This document shows positions 22,390 through 33,875 of a stretch of DNA of 64,000 bases, piece by piece; position 1 is the stretch's first letter; every line of letters begins with the position of its first letter. The notes below the pieces were generated by a model that ran no database searches, was not told the DNA's origin, and worked only from the letters and a program-made list of their open reading frames with translations. Origin of the DNA: Hemicordylus capensis (taxonomy: Eukaryota > Chordata > Lepidosauria > Squamata > Cordylidae); contig NC_069657.1 in NCBI RefSeq assembly GCF_027244095.1, forward strand, positions 144,332,857-144,396,856, given 5' to 3'. The translations under genes and the position numbers were made by a program.

Positions 22390-22510
22390 TGGGTTATATC
22401 TTAAGAAAGTTAGTCATGACTGAGCACCACTGACACCAATGAGACAAGTCAGCTATTAGTAACTAAGTCACATTAATATCAATGGGATTTAGTCATGACT
22501 AATCTTCTTT
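22390..22510. repeat. Small inverted-repeat element with TTAGTCATGACT
   Basis: GTTAGTCATGACTGAG near 22410 and GATTTAGTCATGACTAATC near 22487 bracket about 75 bp including CAATGGGATTTAG. The pattern is typical of short palindromic repeats in squamates, from memory. Confidence 0.4.
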
Positions 22511-22974
22511 GGATACAACTCAGTGATAGCAACATGCTTAAGGAAGGGCACTAATTTTCCATTAGCTGTCTGAGCTAGTCACTGCATATCAGTGAAGACA
22601 GTGGGCAGCATCCAGACTGCTACTTCTACAAACAAGAGGTTTGAACATTTCTGAATTAAGACATGTCAGTTTACTCAAGCAAGAATTATTGCCCTATGGA
22701 TTTCCCTTTTCTTGTTTCCTCACTATAGGTTGCATCCTAACTTTTGGTGTTATGACAGACCATGATTGTGAGCTTCTTCCGTTCATGGAAGGTGCTCCTG
22801 TTTACAAAGCACCACAGCATGAAAGCTTAGGATATACAACCCATTATGTCTAATCAAAAAATGATTTCCATGTGAGCATGTCCCCCCCCCAACCAAAAGT
22901 GAAGTTGCTGTTCATTTTATGCTCCTCCAAGGTAGCACTTCTTATATGGATTTATTGCATCTTCCCAGTGTACA

Positions 22975-23563
22975 CAGAGGCGCGTTTAGGCACGGGCCAC
23001 GGGGTAGTGGGTCCATGGCCTCCTGCCTCCTGGAGGGCCCCCAAATGTAGAGCCCCGATGCCCCACCACTGCTGCCTAGCCCCCACAGCATGTCATTGCT
23101 ATTTCCCCCTCTTCACCACTGTGGTGGGTGGGTGGAATAGGCCGCCCTCCCAGGGGTGGCGGCGGGCTCAGGCGGGCCTTCTCTGTTTGCGTGTGTGTGC
23201 CATTGGAGTATGGAATGTCGCATCCTGTGACATCACGGGATGCGGCACACCATGCTCCAACGCCGCATGCACATACACAGAGGAGGGAGGCTGGTCTGCA
23301 CAGGCCAAGGAGGCCTGCCTGCACCCACTGCTACTGTGGGTGGTGGCCTGCTCCACTCTGATCCCCTCTGGTGGTGAAGAGGGGGAAATAGTGGTGATAC
23401 ACAGCGGGGGCCAGGCAGCAGTGAGGGGGGGCCAGCAGCAGGTACTTTTAAAAAAATTAAGTGCGGGGGGGGGTTGCAGTGGGGGAGGGGGGCTCACATT
23501 GGGGGGCCTCTGAAGCTCTTCAGCCTCAGTTCCGGGCACCAAAAATATTTAGTTGTGCCCTTG
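22975..23563. mobile_element. hAT MITE, CAGAGGCGCG terminus, 589 bp, GC-rich
   Basis: Starts CAGAGGCGCGTTTAGGCACG and ends TATTTAGTTGTGCCCTTG. A perfect 8-bp target duplication AGTGTACA lies at 22967-22974 and 23564-23571. The G/C-rich interior contains several inverted blocks around GCATCCCGTGATGTCA-type sequence. The long frames through it are by-products of its GC content. Confidence 0.9.
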
Positions 23564-24189
23564 AGTGTACATAATTTTGAGACTGGGAAATTAGTTGACA
23601 AGTCTGAGAACTGATTAGAAGAATCTCTGGGAAGTGGGAATTCTGTGCTAAAATGAAATCCAGGCAAAATAGAGGTTCTCCAGGATGGGAAATGCGCTTA
23701 CCTTGGGGCAGGTGGTTAGCCTGCTCTGAACTGGGTTGAATTCCCCTTGAAAGAAAAGTTTTGCAGCTTGGCATTGCTCCTGGACCTGTGCTTGTTCTTG
23801 CATGCCCAGGTAGCAGCTATAGCCAGGGGCATTCGATCGTGAACCGAGTGGGCCGGTTCAGTCCGTGATTGACCTAGACGAAGTCTGGTTTGATGCAAAC
23901 TGGTTCTACATTGAACGGTGAGTGGGTCATCGTTGGGGGAGTGATGAGAAAGGTTGTTTAAGGCTCTTACCTAGCACAGCATTTAGCCTAGGTTAGATGC
24001 TTGACAGACACTGAAGATCAACTAGAATCAATATCCCAAGTATTGTGGCAGGTATTATTATGAATCCTTATTTTCTGATTTGATTGTGATTTGATTACCT
24101 AACAAACAGCATCAAAGGCCAACAGCCCTAATTTCTCTTAGAACATGCATTCAGCAAACTCTAAGGTCATCATTTCTGATACATCTGTA

Positions 24190-24560
24190 TAAAGCTGTTC
24201 CATACTGGAAACTGTAAGAGGAATCTTCACTTCTTGGTCTCGATCTCTCAGATGCTCAGCCCATTCTTTGGTGTTCTTGCCTGTTTCTTAAGTGCTTCCT
24301 CAGCATGCGGCAGAAGTAGTATTTATGCAGCTTGGATCTCCAGATGACTGATGCAAAGATTGCATTGTTTACAAAGGGCCATAAAAATAGCACATATGTA
24401 TTTCACAAATTATTTTCTTCCACTTCTCCCATTCTCTTTCCTCCTGAGTCCCCAGAAAGATAATCAGATGTATTAATGAAGTGCTGCTTCTCTTGAAACC
24501 TTTTCTGTCAGTTTGATATTAGTTTGAAATATTCACAGAACTGGGCATGCCCTACCACCC
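24190..24560 (-). promoter_or_regulatory. Candidate OR promoter block, copy 2 (about 4.3 kb upstream of the 19-kb OR)
   Basis: Partner of the block at 12420-12780. Shared landmarks in the same order: AGGAATCTTCACT, CAGATGCTCAGCCCATTCTT, a GTATTTAT TATA-like element at 24319-24328, the core at 24346-24372, GGGCCATAAAA, and a CTTCTCTTGAAAC segment. The spacing between core and TATA-like element is within a few bases of copy 1. The duplication therefore seems to have carried gene and upstream block together. Confidence 0.4.
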
Positions 24561-25640
24561 TCTACTTAATTTAAATAGATCCTTTTGGAAGATATGTAAG
24601 CTCGACTCCTGTGAAAAATCCATTGTACTGAAAACTAGATGCAGTGACTGCAGTCAGGGGCATAATCTTTGGAGGGAAGGGGAAGGTGGCAGGCAGCATT
24701 TTCCCTTGTCTTTCAGACCAATATGAGATATCAAAAGGAACTGTAACAAATAAACTGAATTGAACTGCACTGGATTTTTAAAATATATATTTTATTTTTA
24801 TTTTTTGCAATTTAATCTTACATATAATCAGGGTCAGAGCTATAGTTGGGTGGATGTGTCTGAAGAACATGCACCACTCTGCCTGAGGGTCTGCCTCACT
24901 TACCTCTGGAACCATCTCACATCTCCCCTCCCCTCTCTGGTCATTCAGCTGCTCCTACTGTTGTTGCTCCACTGCCTCTGCCTCCTCCTCCACCACCTGC
25001 TTTTTGCCCTTCCAACTTCTCTCCTCTTTCCCCCTCCTCCTCCTCTGCCTGTACAAAACTTGAAAGTGCATGGGCAGAGGAGGAGTAGAGAAAAAGAGTC
25101 TGTTCCCCCCGACACACACTTCTTATCTTTTCCTCTCCTCTAGGGGTGTGCAAACTGTTGGAAAGTTAAAGGACTTTGCGCTGTCTCTTGTCTCAGACAG
25201 TGGAGGACAGACTAGTAAGTCAGAGGGCTAGAGGGTCAAGACATTTGTCATCACTTCTCCACTGCTCTGATGCTATCCTTTTGAAATGTCGATTGCTAAT
25301 CTCAGGGGATTCAACTTCCTTCCTCCTTCTCTCTCTTGCTACCTGCCCACCTACCTTGCAACATGGCAAGTTCCTCTCCCTGCACCAAATGTGCAGAGAG
25401 GATGCAGAATCCATCTGCATCTAGTTAGATAGATAGATTAGAGATCCTAAATCCTCACTTTCCAATCTAGAATGGAGTTCCTTAATAAATGCCTTTTATA
25501 TTGATTTGAAACTATGAATTGGCTCCAAGTTACTTTACTCTCAGCACACACACATGCCTAACTAAATCCACTGTGTGTTGTGCCTCTGTGCACGCTGCTA
25601 TATTGAGAAAGGGATTCTCTCACCACAGAGAATTTTCAAC
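24561..25640. other. Region upstream of the second OR's candidate promoter: nothing firm
   Basis: A TAGGGGTGTG hAT-like terminus occurs at 25141 without a partner. A (TAGA)n trace lies near 25424. Otherwise unrecognised. Confidence 0.3.
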
Positions 25641-26990
25641 ACAAACTGGATTGACTCGAACCGCAGTTCAAGTCAAACTGGCACAGTTCGACCAGTTCAA
25701 GCTTGAACTGGACCAGCCCTCCAAAAAGGGTGAGCATTCTGAGCTTGAGCCAAACCAAGGCCAGTTCGGATTAAACCAATTTGGCTTGGTTTGACCAGTT
25801 CTGAATGCTTGTAAAGGGGAATCCAGTAAGGATTTGTCTTTACAAGCAAAAGGGGAACAGTAAGGGGTTTTTTAAGGGTTGGAAGTGTCGGGTAGGAGGT
25901 TACCTTACCCATGGTGGCACAGCTCCTTAGGGGTGGCAGTGGGTTGGTGGTGGCTCCCCTAGGCCCCACTGGTGCTCCTCCCATCATCTCAGGCCAGCAG
26001 GGACCTGGTTCAGCCCTCTGCACAAGTGTTGCCAGAACAGCTCTATTGGAATGGCCACCCTGCTGTTCTGTGGTGCACAGGGAATGGGGGCTCTCCTCTC
26101 CTGGGGATCCCCAAGGCAGGATATCTGCATACGGCATGACGACGGACCAGGACCTGGGAATTTTTAATGGGTTTAAAGGTCTGTCCTGGTGTCAATGCCT
26201 CCATCCCCTCTGTGCATGCACCCAGGCAAAGACAAGGGGAGTGTCCAGATGGCCTTTGGTTGAAGGGAAGTCTGGCTAGGGGAAGAGGGTGGGGAGGTTT
26301 AAGGGGAATCTATCTTTTTAAAAAACAAAGTAATGGTGGGGAAATGGGGCCCAGCCACTTCCCTTGAGGGAGGGGGTTTACAACCCTTGGTTACTCATGA
26401 GGGGGGTCACTGGGATAAGAATTGTTCCAGTTTTTGGAGTGATTCTTCCTCTGTGATAGCCCATGCAGACTTCACCCGCTCACGAGAGTGTCAAGCCATG
26501 GGTGCTCTAAGTAGAGCTGTGCTGTGTGTGGGAAAACAGTGGGCAGGGGTATGCCAGAGACTGCTTTCCTAATCCTGGGGATGGCAGCCAAAGTGCCATG
26601 GAAACAAGCCCCCTGCCTGGCCATCCACACCTGTGCACAGGTGTGCCTTTGCCTGTGGCCCCTTCAGTCAATCCCATTGCCCCAGGGCTGTGGGAGAAGA
26701 GGAAAGTGTCATCTCCTGCAATTCCCCACATCCGCTTATCTGCATAAGGCACACAGACAGAGCAGACCCGGAATTTTTAAATTTGTGCAATGCACAGTCC
26801 CCTTGGCACACTCCACAGCTGCGTATGTGGCCAGGCTATGGCACATGGGGTATCAGGATCTCTTCTGGGGTGAGGCTTCAGGTAGATTCGGGCAGAGGGA
26901 GGTAGTGGATAATCATTACTATTTTTCTTAAACAAAAATGGTTAAGGTGGTTAAGTGGGCTGGCAAGACTTGTGAGCTTGCAGTACATGT
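25640..26990. other. Composite of MITE-derived sequence
   Basis: 25640-25800 is rich in GTTCAAGC/GAACTGG motifs of the TAGGGATGTG family. 26090-26170 and 26690-26790 share an ATCTGCATA-CGGCATG/AGGCACA ... GGAATTTTTAA block, suggesting a repeated unit of about 620 bp. 27650-27690 has a shorter echo (ATCTGCATATCCC). No gene is recognised. Confidence 0.35.
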
Positions 26991-26994
26991 ATGG

Positions 26995-27495
26995 GGATTT
27001 ATTGCTTTTATTTATTTAACATATGTCTATACAACCCAAAACGCAAGTCTCAGGGTGGTTTACAAAATGCAAGTCTCTGGGTGGTTTACAACAAAACAAT
27101 AAAAACAACAAAAGCAATGGAGAAGGCCCATCCCTGAGGAGCCACCAGACGAGCCGGTGGCAACTGCAGACGAACCTCTCCTGATGATCTCAATGGTCAG
27201 TGTGGTTCATACAGAAGTAGACATTTTCTTAAATACCCAGGGCCCAAGCTGTTTAGGACTTTTTAGGTTATAACCAGGACCTTGTATTTCGCCCAGAAAC
27301 GTATCAGCAACCAGTGTAGATCTTTTAAGATAGGAGTGATATAGTCTCTCTGAGATAACCCAGAGACCAACCTGGCTCCTCATTCTGGACCAACAGCAGT
27401 TTCCAGACTATGTACAAAGGCAGCCCCACATAGAGCACATTGCAGTATTCAAGTCTGGAGGTGACCAGCAGATGTACTACTATTTGGGCAAGACT
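26995..27495 (-). mobile_element. L2-type LINE 3' fragment
   Basis: On the minus strand the translated pieces read LVTSRLEYCNVLYVGLP, then LLLVQNEE, then LGPGYLRKCLL, with frameshifts. These are the thumb region and C-terminal tail of L2-clade reverse transcriptase. It ends in a 3' UTR with GGTTTACAA motifs and an AAATAAATAAA tail. Confidence 0.7.
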
Positions 27496-27889
27496 AGTCT
27501 ACATCCCCAGTAGACTGGCCCTGTCATGAGACTGGCAGTCCACCCGGCAACAAGCTGGACAGAAGGAATTTGCTTGGGTCTGGATGGGCTGCTTTGCTGG
27601 GGATCACCCCTCACGAGATCTCTCCAGGTTATAATGGGACAGACCCCCCAGCATCTTTGCCCTCCCCTATCTGCATATCCCATTCTAGCAAATGTGGATT
27701 TTCCCCTCCTCTCCCACAATGAAAGCAGAATTCCACCCCCTTCCCCCAGCCCCCAAACCACTGGGGCTACTTGGGAAGGGCAGCGGTGCCATGGCTGGCA
27801 GAATAAGAGCAGGCATGGCAGGGCATTTAAAGGGCTTCCAATGCCTTTACCCTGCCGAGGGTGGGCAGAGTGCTCTGAAATGCACAATC

Positions 27890-28142
27890 ACACTTGGCAT
27901 GCCCCTTCCAGATCATGACCAATCATGGCCAAGCCACTGACACTGTGATGCTCTGCCCACAGTCGGGCCATGGAGCTGGTACCTCAGAGGCTGAGCAGCA
28001 AGAAGGTGCTACCCTCTCCTGCATCTGGAGTTTGGCTGGCTGTGGTTTGGTTAAATGTCTGCACCACAAATTGGAGTTAAGGACTGGACCCCCAGTCATG
28101 ATTAACTGCAGTTAGCTGTTACATCTGAATGCAGCCTATAAC
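27890..28142. mobile_element. MITE fragment, partner of 9863-10292
   Basis: Ends near 28140 with TGTTACATCTGAATGCAGCC and contains CACAAATTGGAGTTAAGG and TTTGGCTGGCTGTGGTTTGG, the complement of blocks in the 9863 element. Confidence 0.5.
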
Positions 28143-28641
28143 AACAAGGATTTAATAATAAGTAAAGGAAGGAAAACTATAAGGAAAACAAAAGCTGCAT
28201 AAATAATTGCTGCTTCCATTCAAGTAAAACCCATCCCCAGGAACTACAAGAACCATGCAGACAGATCCAAACACTTATACAAAAATAAATTCCCTGATGC
28301 GTACACCTAAACAGGTCCCTATCCTTCCTACTTACTTCCAGGTAAGGAACTTCCAGTTTTCCCAGCCCAAGGCTGTTAGTCACCCCTTTCCTTACAGTAG
28401 TTGCTGATCAGACCTCACTCCGAGGCCTCCAGGGAAGAACTGGACTCTAACACACACCTCCTCTGCTCCTCTATAGACTGTTGTCCAGTAAACCCTGCCC
28501 CTCACACTGGATTGGGCCACAGGGATTCGATTCTCCTGGGCTTTCTTCCTTATTTAGAGAAGCCTACCCTCCAATCAGTTACTCTGAGTGAGGCCTAGTC
28601 CTCTCTCAAGGCAGACAATCACTACACCCCGTAATTTAGCA

Positions 28642-28880
28642 CAGCTGTAGGTGCAGCGGGGAAATGACTTGACTACCAAGACAGAGGTTGCCAGTTTGAA
28701 TCCCCGCTGGTATGTTTCCCAGACTATGGGAAACAGCTATATCGGGCTGCAGTGATATAGGAAGATGCTGAAAGGCATCATCTCATACTCCATGGGAGAT
28801 GGCTATGGTAAACCCCTCCTGTGCTCAGGGCTCTGTGGTCACCAGGAGTTGACACCGACTCGACAGCACACTTTACCTTT
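28642..28880 (+). mobile_element. Sauria SINE
   Basis: The head GCAGCGGGGAAATGACTTG is followed by the B box TTTGAATCCCCGCTGG, the body GATGCTGAAAGGCATCATCT, and the tail GTTGACACCGACTCGAC ending CACTTTACCTTT. This is the most complete plus-strand copy. Confidence 0.85.
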
Positions 28881-28882
28881 AA

Positions 28883-29392
28883 GATCTTATAGTACCACAA
28901 CTTTATTGCAGAAGCACAGTGTTACTCAGGCTGTTGGCCAACAATGCCAAGAATTGGTTTACTTCTACATTATTGTTCACCCACAAAAGTTTTTTTTACA
29001 TAAGTTTATGGTGGAGTGAAAATTTGGCACTCATCCAAACATCACATGTATGCTTCAAGGTGCATCTGTGTTGTCTCACAGTGTGGAAAAATACTCAAAG
29101 TACAATACAAAATAAGTAACTTATTTTGTTACTTGGAAAACAAACTGCATAGGGAATAATTATACAGTATCCTGATGGGTTTTAAATGTTGCAATTAAAA
29201 ATAATAGGTTTTTGTAAATACTACTATTTCTGTAAATATTTATAGGGAACGCCACTAAAAATAGAGAATGCCAGCATTAACTTTTCACTAATAGTGTCCT
29301 CCGCACACAATTTATTGATTCATTTGTTTGTTTTTCCTGGAGTATAGTACATGAACAGAAACAATCATATGCTTGTTCAGAGCAGGAAAAGC
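28883..29392 (+). repeat. About 500-bp direct repeat, copy A
   Basis: Matches 32069-32535 along its length: GTTGGCCAACAAT, GGTGGAGTGAA, AACATCACATGT, GGGAATAATTATA, AACTTTTCACTAATA and TTTATTGATTCATTTGTTTG in the same order. No coding capacity. Either an unrecognised transposon or a local duplication. Confidence 0.75.
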
Positions 29393-29399
29393 ATACCAT

Positions 29400-30395
29400 T
29401 GAACTGTATTTGCCATATTGTTGCCTGCCCACCCAGTTTGGAGATATCCTTTTGGACTTCTCACAATCTGTTTTGGATTCCACTACCCTAAATAGTTTAG
29501 TGTCGTCTGCAAATTTGGCTCTTTGCTGGTTATCACAACTTCTAGAACATTTATGAATCAGTTAAAGTACACTGGTTCCAGCAGAGATCCTTGGGGGACC
29601 CCACTTCTTACATCATTCTATTGTGAAAACTGTCCATTTATTCCTACTCTATATTTCCTGTCCTTCAACAAGTTACCATTCCACATATGAACCTGTCGTT
29701 ATGCCATGACTGCTAAGTTTACTCAAGAGCCTTTGGTGGGGAACTTTGTCAAAAGCTTTTTAGAAGTCCAAGAGCTGGGTCTCATGATCCGCTAAGCCCG
29801 CTCTCCCTGCACACGAGCAGAGAGGGAGCCCTGGGAGGCCAGATTGGCCGCCCACACGATTGCCGGCTCTGTGGATGGAGCCGGTGGGGGCTGGGGAGAG
29901 TGGGGGCCGATCGGCCCCCACAAGCTCCAGCATGCCCTGCGCAAGCACGCAGGGCATGCTGGCGAGACACCCGGAGCAGGAAGGCGTCTTTTCGCCTCCC
30001 CTCCGGGGGTCTCCTCGTGATTAGGTGTGGTGCGAAGCCGCGCCACGGCTACTCATGATTATTAAAACCAGGTTTGCTGAGTGCTCGCTCCGCAAACCTG
30101 GTTTAAGGGCAGGGGTACTTAGGTGGGTTACCCACCTAGGAACCACCAGGCTCGTAGCCAAGCCCAGTGGTTCACATGATGGGGCAAAGATTTTGCCCCA
30201 TTGTGTGAATAGCCTCCAAGTATACTATGTCAACTGGGTCACTTTTATCCACATGCCTGTTGACACTCTCAAAGAACTCCAAAAGCTAAGTGAGGCAAGA
30301 CTTTCCCTTGCAGAAGCCATGCTGGTTCTCCTTCAGCAAGGCCCATTCTTCTGTATGTTTAACAACTTTGTCCTTAAGTATGCATTACATCAATT
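29400..30395 (-). mobile_element. CR1-type LINE fragment, split by a MITE
   Basis: Homologous to the RT part of the copy at 1770-4000 (CCCACCCAGTTTGGAGA, GGGGACCCCACTTCTTAC, AACTTTGTCAAAAGCTTTTT, AGAAGCCATGCTGGTTC). The match stops at 29772 and resumes at 30215, where 29773-30214 is inserted. Confidence 0.85.
29773..30214. mobile_element. MITE of the GGCTGTTCTCAC family inside CR1
   Basis: It cleanly interrupts CR1 homology. TCCAAG is present on both sides. Begins AGCTGGGTCTCATGATC and ends TTGTGTGAATAGCC. The interior closely follows 10390-10880, including AAACCAGG/CCTGGTTT and GGGGCAAAGATTTTGCCCC inverted pairs. Confidence 0.85.
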
Positions 30396-30640
30396 AACCC
30401 AGTACAGAAGTTCATATCTTGGAATTTTGGAAAAAATGAATAATATAAATTTTAATGGTTTTCAGCAAATTTGACATGCCTAACTTGTCCGTTTAATTTC
30501 AATGGAATGATTTTGAGTAATTTTCTTCATCATACCAGCTATTCACATTAAAATCACCTTTGAAAGAAACCATGTAGAAAAGAAATACATAACAGGATAG
30601 TTATGTATAGTATATTTTGGATTATATAGGGATCAGCCAC

Positions 30641-31549
30641 TAGGGATGTGCACAAAACCGGTTTGCCTGGTTCAGTTAGAATTCGAACCAGGTTTGAACC
30701 AGGAGGGTGAGGTTCGGTTTTGGTTTTGCGCAAACCTCCCCCTGGTTCGGTTCTAATTTGAACCATTTAGAACTGGTTTGAACCTCCAAATGTAGGTGGG
30801 GTGGTACCTGCCACCCAAACCCCAAAGCAATCAGACATTCGTATGATTTTAAATGAATTTTTGATACACACACACACACACACACATATATATATCTCAT
30901 AGGGTATAATGGGACTCGAACCAGCCCATTATTCCCTATTGTGGAGCACCCATGGGTGCCAACAACCACCCAAACCCCAAAGCAATTGGACACTCCTACG
31001 ATTTTTATGAATATTTGAAATATTTTTAATTATTTTTCTCATAGGGTATAATGGGACCTGAACCAGCCCATTATCCCCTATTGTGGAGCACCTATAGGCA
31101 CAAAAGTGGGGTAAAACCACAAGGCAATCGGACACTGCTCCGATTATTGGTGAATTTTTAAAGTATTTTTGAATTCCTCATAGGGAATAATGAGAATTGC
31201 AGCAAATGTATAGCTTCATGTCAGGGGGAAATAGGGAATAATGGACTGGTTCAAGTCCCATTATATTCTATGAGAGAAAAATTAAAAGAAATTTCAAAAA
31301 TTCATTAAAAATTGTACGAGTGTCCGATTGCTTTGGAGTTTGGGTGGTAGGTACCCATGGGTGCCAGCTACCACCCCATGTACGTTTGGAGGTTTGATCC
31401 GGTTTGAACCAGTTCAAATCGGTTTGAATTGAACCACCCCCAGTTTGGTTCAAATTCGAACCTGCAACTCGAAACTGATGGCTGGTTTGGTTCGAATTTG
31501 AACCATCGAACCACACCGGTTCGAATTTGAACTGGTTCGCACATCCCTA
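30641..31549. mobile_element. Fold-back hAT element, TAGGGATGTG family, 909 bp
   Basis: The termini are TAGGGATGTGCACAAAACC and GGTTCGCACATCCCTA. A perfect 8-bp target duplication TCAGCCAC lies at 30633-30640 and 31550-31557. Subterminal arms consist of GGTTCGAA/TTCGAACC motifs. The interior has three direct ~140-bp units starting CTCATAGGG at 30897, 31038 and 31177, and an inverted unit near 31215-31380. A (CA)n(TA)n run lies at about 30868-30893. No coding capacity. Confidence 0.93.
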
Positions 31550-31587
31550 TCAGCCACAAGTTTTCAATCATTTCGCATACATTAAGG

Positions 31588-31885
31588 CTGTTCTCACTAG
31601 TAACCCAACTCAGGCTATGGCAGCCCATTCTGGGTTGGGCTGCTCATGTGGAGCTCTGGGATCAGTAGCCCAATTTTTTAACCCAGCCTTTAGCCAGGGT
31701 TAAGTGCACAAGTTAAGGGTGCCGAGAATGCCCGACTCACAGGGGATTCCTCCAGTATAGCACACTTATTGCACAGTGCATTATGGGATATCTGGAGACC
31801 ACGCTGCATTGTCCCTGCCTTTGGAGGTCTGCGCTGCTCATATGAGAAGGTGAGGAGCGTGTGCCACATACAACCACCGATCATC
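31588..31885. mobile_element. MITE of the GGCTGTTCTCAC family, partial
   Basis: Starts AAGGCTGTTCTCACTAGTAA, carries GAGAATGCCCGACTCAC and the CACAGTGCATTATGGGAT block shared with other members. The right end was not found. Confidence 0.6.
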
Positions 31886-32068
31886 TATTGGGGGAAGATA
31901 GTCCTGGGCCCATGCTATATTGTCTTATTGAGTGTGAAATCGGCAGAATGAAACAAGCTAACATTTGTTAGCTTGTCTCATGTTTTGCATGGAACTTTTG
32001 TGCATGTGTGCAATAGCACAAGGGTGCAAGAGTGCAATTCTGAAAATCCTAGCAATTTCACACAGCTG

Positions 32069-32535
32069 TGGGATCTTCTTGCTCTAGTGCACTTTTGTTC
32101 TGCAACTGCAGTGTTAGTCAGATGTTGGCCAACAATAATGAGAATTGTTTCACCTCTACGCTCTGCATATCTGTTTGCTCACACATCTTTCTTCACATTA
32201 GTTTCTGGTGGAGTGAACCACCAGAAACCTGGCACTAATTCAAACACCACATGTTTACTTCAAGATGCATCTATGTTGTCCCACAGAGCTGAAAAACACT
32301 CTAAGGGTTATTTTGTTATGGAATAAACAAACTGTACAGGGAATAATTATATAGTATGCCACAGGGTTGTGTATGTTGTAATTAAAAATAATTGGATTGT
32401 GTAAATAGGGAATTCTGGCATAAACTTTTCACTAATAATATCCTCTATACAGAGTTTATTGATTCATTTGTTTGTTCTCCCTGGTGTATAGTACGTGAAC
32501 AGATGCAATCATATACTTGTTTTAATAAAACCTCA
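32069..32535 (+). repeat. About 500-bp direct repeat, copy B
   Basis: Partner of 28883-29392, in the same orientation 3.2 kb away, with the CR1 fragment and the fold-back hAT between them. Confidence 0.75.
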
Positions 32536-33151
32536 CTGAGTGGGCCACAAACCATTGCAAAAGTTGCTAAATGGAACTAGAACTGTTCATTGAACACAAT
32601 CCCTACTGGTTTCTTCAGGCAATTAGTTTCTTTGGGTTCCTCAGTGTACTACATTTTTAGACGTCAATATCATTGTCTACATGTCATTACCTGTACACCT
32701 AGAACTAAATGTAAAATGTAAATTCCATGTAAACTCCATGTAAAAATGACTTTTATAATTGAAGAGTACCATTTTAATAAGACACCAACACTAACAAAGT
32801 ACCACTATTCCTCTTACATAGTAAGACACTGCATAGCACTGAGCAGGAAGAAGAGAAATAACAGTGGCAGTAAGCTAAAATGGCACAGGGTGGCCTCTTA
32901 ATGAGACTGGGGGAGACAGCACTTCAGGTGGTGGATTGGCAGAGACATCAGATTGCTGACTCGTCACCTTCAGGGGCGTCACTTGGCCTGCTGCTCTCCC
33001 CAAACTTTGCTTGGTGCTAGTGCACACATGCACCAGCTGCTGTCATCATTTATGCTGCTGCTGCCTCCACCTGCCTCCCAATATAGTTTCAAAAATCAGA
33101 GCATAGCACAAAATGGCAGGAAGTGTTTTAAAATCAGGGCAAATACCTAGG

Positions 33152-33598
33152 GATGTGCGGACCGATCCGGCGGTCCGGTCCTGGGGTTCATGGGTTCATG
33201 GTCGAACTGAACCACCACCACCCCATTTCCGTCAGACCAGAACCGGACCGCCGGGTCCAGTCTGGCAGGTCCGCGAACTTTCTTTCTTTCTTTTTTAAAT
33301 TTAAAAGTTAAGGAAGTACCTGTAGCCTCTCGGGGGGGTTGCTGAAGCTGTGGGGGGGGGGGGCGGGGTCCACGCGAGTTCCCTCCCCCCCACCGGCCCT
33401 CCTTATCACCACTGTGGCCGGGTAATTGAAGCCTTTTTGGCCCTTTCGGCCCTCGGTAAGAGCGAGTGGCCACCATTTTGGTGGCTGCTGCACATGCACA
33501 AGTGCCCTCTGCGAGGGGGGAACCTATAGCAAGCTGGGGGCCAGGGCTGGGGGCCAGGGGTTGGGGACAACCCAGTGGTTGTTGGCAAGTCCAAGAGG
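33152..33598. mobile_element. TAGGGATGTG-family MITE, left part
   Basis: Begins TAGGGATGTGCGGACCGATC with CCGGCGGTCCGG inverted motifs, then a GC-rich interior matching the 17556 element (ACCATTTTG, CACATGCACAAGTGCC). The right terminus is not found; a SINE is inserted at 33613. Confidence 0.65.
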
Positions 33599-33612
33599 TG
33601 GAACCTAACATA

Positions 33613-33875
33613 AAGTAAAAGTAAAGTGTGCCATCAAGTAGATTACAACTCCTGGTGCCCACAGACCCTGGTGCTTTTCTTTTGATAGAATACAGGAGGG
33701 GTTTACCATTGCCTCCTCCAGTGCAGTATGAGGTGATGGCTTTCAGCATCTTCCTATATCACTGCTGCTCGATATAGGTGTTTTCCATGGTCTGGGAAAC
33801 ATACCAGTGGGGATTCGAACCGGCAACCTTCTGCTTGTTAGTCAAGCATTTCCGCACTGCACCACTTAAGGTGAC
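33613..33875 (-). mobile_element. Sauria SINE with 14-bp target duplication
   Basis: Complete minus-strand copy flanked by TGGAACCTAACATA at 33599-33612 and 33876-33889, a perfect 14-bp duplication typical of LINE-driven retrotransposition. The head has GGTTCGAATCCCCACTGG and the tail reads CACTTTACTTTTACTTTA. Confidence 0.92.

Noticed and set aside
22872-23513. 213-codon plus-strand frame
   Set aside because: Mostly the GC-rich interior of a hAT MITE with defined ends.
30554-31628. Frames rich in FEPN/GSNL peptides
   Set aside because: They translate the GGTTCGAA-type arms of a non-coding hAT MITE on both strands.
33147-33749. 200-codon minus-strand frame
   Set aside because: It spans a MITE and a Sauria SINE with its target duplication.
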